A stretch of DNA of 64,000 bases, taken from positions 307,383 to 371,382 of the forward strand of contig NMRA01000449.1 in the NCBI GenBank assembly GCA_002633005.1, written 5' to 3'. The translations under genes and the position numbers were made by a program. The stretch is from Phoronis australis (Eukaryota; Phoronida; Phoronidae). This document shows, in pieces, positions 60,760-64,000 of this stretch (positions are counted from its first letter, which is position 1; each line of letters begins with the position of its first letter). The notes beneath the pieces were generated by a model that was given only the letters and a program-made list of their open reading frames with translations, was not told the DNA's origin and searched no databases.

Positions 60760-63700
60760 CTGGGATTTAAAACCTTCCACGCTCATCCGTTCTTGAATTG
60801 TTTCCGAATAAGCCGGAAACTCAAGACATAGGTAATGCGAGCACGCCTCGTTTTGATGTCGAACTTTTAGGGTTGGCCAACCCAAATAAAATCTAGTAAA
60901 GGGTTTCTCGAATCGCACTTTGTTTTGGCGTTCTTGTTAGTCAGCTAAACTGGGCAAGTTACAACTTTAATGTTACTCTGCGTTATTTCTTCATTTTGTT
61001 TTCGTTTAATTAACTTCCAAAGCATGTTTTTAATACTTCCTCAATGTAGGAAGTCGAAAATGCAAAACTCGTAAAATGCTGGGAACGATTTACCTCTAAT
61101 TGATCCACTTCATGCACTACATACAGTGTGTGTGGCTTAAGGGATATCAGTGACGGAAGAGCAGTTTACATAACTAAAATGTTGTCTGTAAAGTCCAACA
61201 AAAAATGAACTGATGCGTAACAAACACAACAATATTCGCCACAAGTTAAATATGATCGGAAGCAAGAAGAGGTTTTATTTTCGATGAAGAGATTTTTGAC
61301 ATAATGTGAACGGGTGTCAGTGTTTTTTGCTTTACACATGAACAATCTTTGAAACATGTATTTACAACTTTTTGTTCTCCTAAAGCAAGAATATTGCTAT
61401 GCCATCGCGCCTTCCTGTCGTTTCATCCTTAAATTTGTGATATGTTCTTCCAACAAAGCCACGTCCAGAGAACGACAGGAAATATACAGTGTTTACGATC
61501 TTCCAGAAAACAGTGATATACAACTAGACAGTCAGTCTTCCACAACCTCCATTGGAATTCTCGAATGCAAACAGCTGGAACAGGATTCATAGCAACTGTT
61601 CACAAGTGGTGCAGTCAATGAGAAACATACTGGAGTTGAAAGTTTATCGCTAGATTCAACCATAGGCCCACGACACTAAGTTTTATTTACCCCTAGGAAA
61701 CCAAAACAGTTAATTTGTGTCCAGCAAAGCACAAATATACGGGTATTTAAAACTATTCCCCAAATGAAAATTGAGCTAATGTTTCGAGCTCCAGAATTTT
61801 GGATTCAATTCCTGGTTTTACTGACGGACCATTGAGCTTTGCACACAAAGCTCAGTCTTAGCAGTGGATGCATGCAAGGGATTGAATGAGAACCTGGAAC
61901 CAGAAAGCATTAATATGAAATATGTGTATGCGCGTGCTTGTGTGCATTCTGACAATAGACTTAGGATAGTGACTGGCCCACTTCGGAGTGAAAGTACAAT
62001 ACACTCAACGCTGTTGGACATTGTCACTCAGCCACCTGACGTCATGACTGACAATCAAACAAAGGCTACCAGTTCTTAACCTCGAACAAATTCTCTGTTA
62101 TGATATTGATTATGAACGAATAAATAACATACATATCAAGTTTATCACGTATTTTTACAAAACAAAGATGACCTCATTTTATTTTCAAAAATTGATTAAA
62201 ATCCCAACAGTTGTTTAAGAAACGCAGGTAAAGTGAACTAGATATCGGGCTTTTTAGTTTGATCCTTTCTCTTTAGACAGATGTCAATTTTCCATTCATT
62301 TCTCATATAAAAATACCAGGAGTGCAATTATTCATTATTCACATTCCTACAAACAGTGCAGTTCAACAAGGCAATGGACAACAGAGGCGTAGCTAAACTT
62401 TTTTGGCAACCAATACCCAAGCAAGATGCTGAAAATAGTTTCACCTGAAAGCATGATATACCTTTCCCACAACAAATTGAATGTGTGACGCGATAATGTC
62501 ATTGAAAGAAAAATAGGGAAGTACAAGCAGCATTATTAGATAGAATATAGGTCGTTGTTGGGGAATGATGATTCTTAGTGGTACTAAACAGGGGTCCCAT
62601 GAGGGCTTTTTCATGGAGGAGGTTCTTTCGGTAATCTCCAGTACACCATTCACTGAATTGGACTAGCAAATATCAAGAAGTCGGTTGTAAGTTATTTGGC
62701 CGTAGTTTTTGCTCCTTAAAAAGAGACTTTATTTTACGGCACGTCCCCCTATACATGTATATTGTGTCATGGTGGTACGTGTAGAGCCCCACTTGGTGAA
62801 TGGGGATACTCCTTCAGGAATTAATTAACACTAAGGTACCTCATTCAAACTAAACTGGACAGTAGAGAAAAACATTCCAGACAACAGCCAACAGTTAAGT
62901 GTAGCCTGCATGGCAACAAGACACACATTTCAACTCTGTAGCAGCGTAAACCTATACAAAAATGAATTGAGCGTCCCCTGGACTTCATGTATTCCTGAGG
63001 GAACACGACATTTACAGCCACTGTTGGAAAAAAACTACTGTCGCCTGAACATGACTTGGATGAATCACTAGTCGATTGTTGTTCCACATGGCTGGTTCAG
63101 TCTATCTCTTCATTCAGGGGTGTCAAGTCTATACTGTTAATTCGCAGGTAGGTCAAAGGTTGCCGGTGCACTGAAATAAAGACAAAAACAACTTTATTAA
63201 GAATTTATGAACCTGAAAATGCAAATCACAGGCAAAAACATCCTTCTTCTGATACCAAACAAATAAAAACTTATTTTAAAAAAATTTCATTACAGATCTG
63301 TTTAGCAGGAAATCAGATTTCACCTTATAGCTTCTGTTGAATGTTCTGATTCATTTTCACAATCCTCACAAAAATCGAGTTGTGAGATAAGGCAAGTTAC
63401 CATGACTTCATGTTTTTTATGACGTGTTTGGAATGGAGCTCAAAGTAGTTGTATTTGGATTAATAAACCATTACATTCTTATTAATTTAAGCTGCCTTTG
63501 AAGCCATTTTTGACCTGCCAACATTCCCCTCAATTAACTTTAACTAAGTACATTTAACTTTGGTAAATAAGCTTGTCTTCAAGATAAAACATGAACAAGG
63601 ATATACAATCATGCTGATTTCAGCATGTCACAGTTGTGACCTTAGAAAGAGATTACAAAGTTTTAGTTTGGTTGTGTGCCACACAGCAGTCACCAGAAGA

Positions 63701-64000
63701 AGTGTGTTAAAACCAATTCAAATGCTTAAGCTACACACCAAACAGTTTTCAGATCTCAACATTAAGACATCAGTGCAGAAAACAAGTCTCCATGGCTCCA
63801 ACCAGGCCTGTATTCTGTTGACCCAAGAATGAAAATACAACTTCTTGCAAGACTTTGCGAGATATTGCATTACAAGCGAAGACTGTGATCATGCCAGCTC
63901 TACTTGAATAATTCTTGCACCTGTAGAATGCAGCCCAGAACTTAGCTGTGCAATATGGCAACCAAAGTACAAATCTATTGCTACAGGGAACGTTGCAATA
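60760..64000. other. Intergenic DNA, no confident gene
   Basis: A plus-strand frame at 61356-61592 ends in a polar tail with IYSVYDLPENSD and Ser/Thr-rich residues, which could be a cytoplasmic tail exon, but the acceptor is weak and no partner is seen. The frame at 61864-62079 is likewise unsupported. The rest shows no motifs. Confidence 0.45.

Overview
The window looks like nuclear DNA from a highly heterozygous invertebrate animal. It is AT-rich, with small spliced exons behind GT-AG introns, mostly in phase 1. It holds TSP1, CS-alpha-beta defensin and D8C-type extracellular domains, AATAAA signals, and Ty3/gypsy, LINE, hAT and piggyBac debris. I cannot name the species; a lophotrochozoan or an invertebrate deuterostome would fit. 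Nothing bacterial or organellar is visible.

Layout, left to right. (1) 3.2-4.9 kb, minus strand: a two-exon invertebrate-defensin-like peptide gene. (2) 7.45-22.4 kb, plus strand: two tandem paralogues, each of four exons (signal peptide; large exon with three TSP1 repeats and a furin-type site; small exon with one TSP1-like repeat; transmembrane segment, short tail and stop). Every intron is phase 1. The predicted products are type I membrane proteins of 640 and 561 aa. The first intron 2 contains a 587-base N gap. (3) 20.8-34.1 kb: two versions of one locus joined at a single N (28651). Copy A (20820-28650) is continuous with TSP1 gene 2, and copy B (28652-34092) is continuous with the kinase gene. 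This looks like two haplotypes placed end to end. Both carry a broken minus-strand Ty3/gypsy element with a tRNA-Leu primer site; copy A alone carries a TTAA-flanked insertion of about 1 kb. (4) 34.0-38.0 kb, minus strand: a two-exon, apparently membrane-anchored protein kinase. (5) 38.85-40.7 kb, minus strand: a single-exon TRP-like cation channel with an ankyrin region. (6) 41-55 kb: repeat-rich, with minisatellites, dispersed repeats, a broken D8C pseudogene, and hAT and LINE fragments. (7) 55.2-60.5 kb, plus strand: an intact four-exon secreted protein with a Thr-rich linker and a C-terminal D8C-like domain; its broken paralogue lies about 10 kb upstream. (8) 60.8-64 kb: no convincing gene.

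How the genes relate. These are separate eukaryotic transcription units, not an operon. Four intact genes are secretory or surface-type (defensin, two TSP1 proteins, D8C protein), next to a kinase and a channel. A shared surface or innate-defence role is possible, but the sequence only shows adjacency. The strongest unnamed item is the TSP1 gene pair, whose shared exon, phase and cleavage-site plan suggests a lineage-specific membrane protein family.
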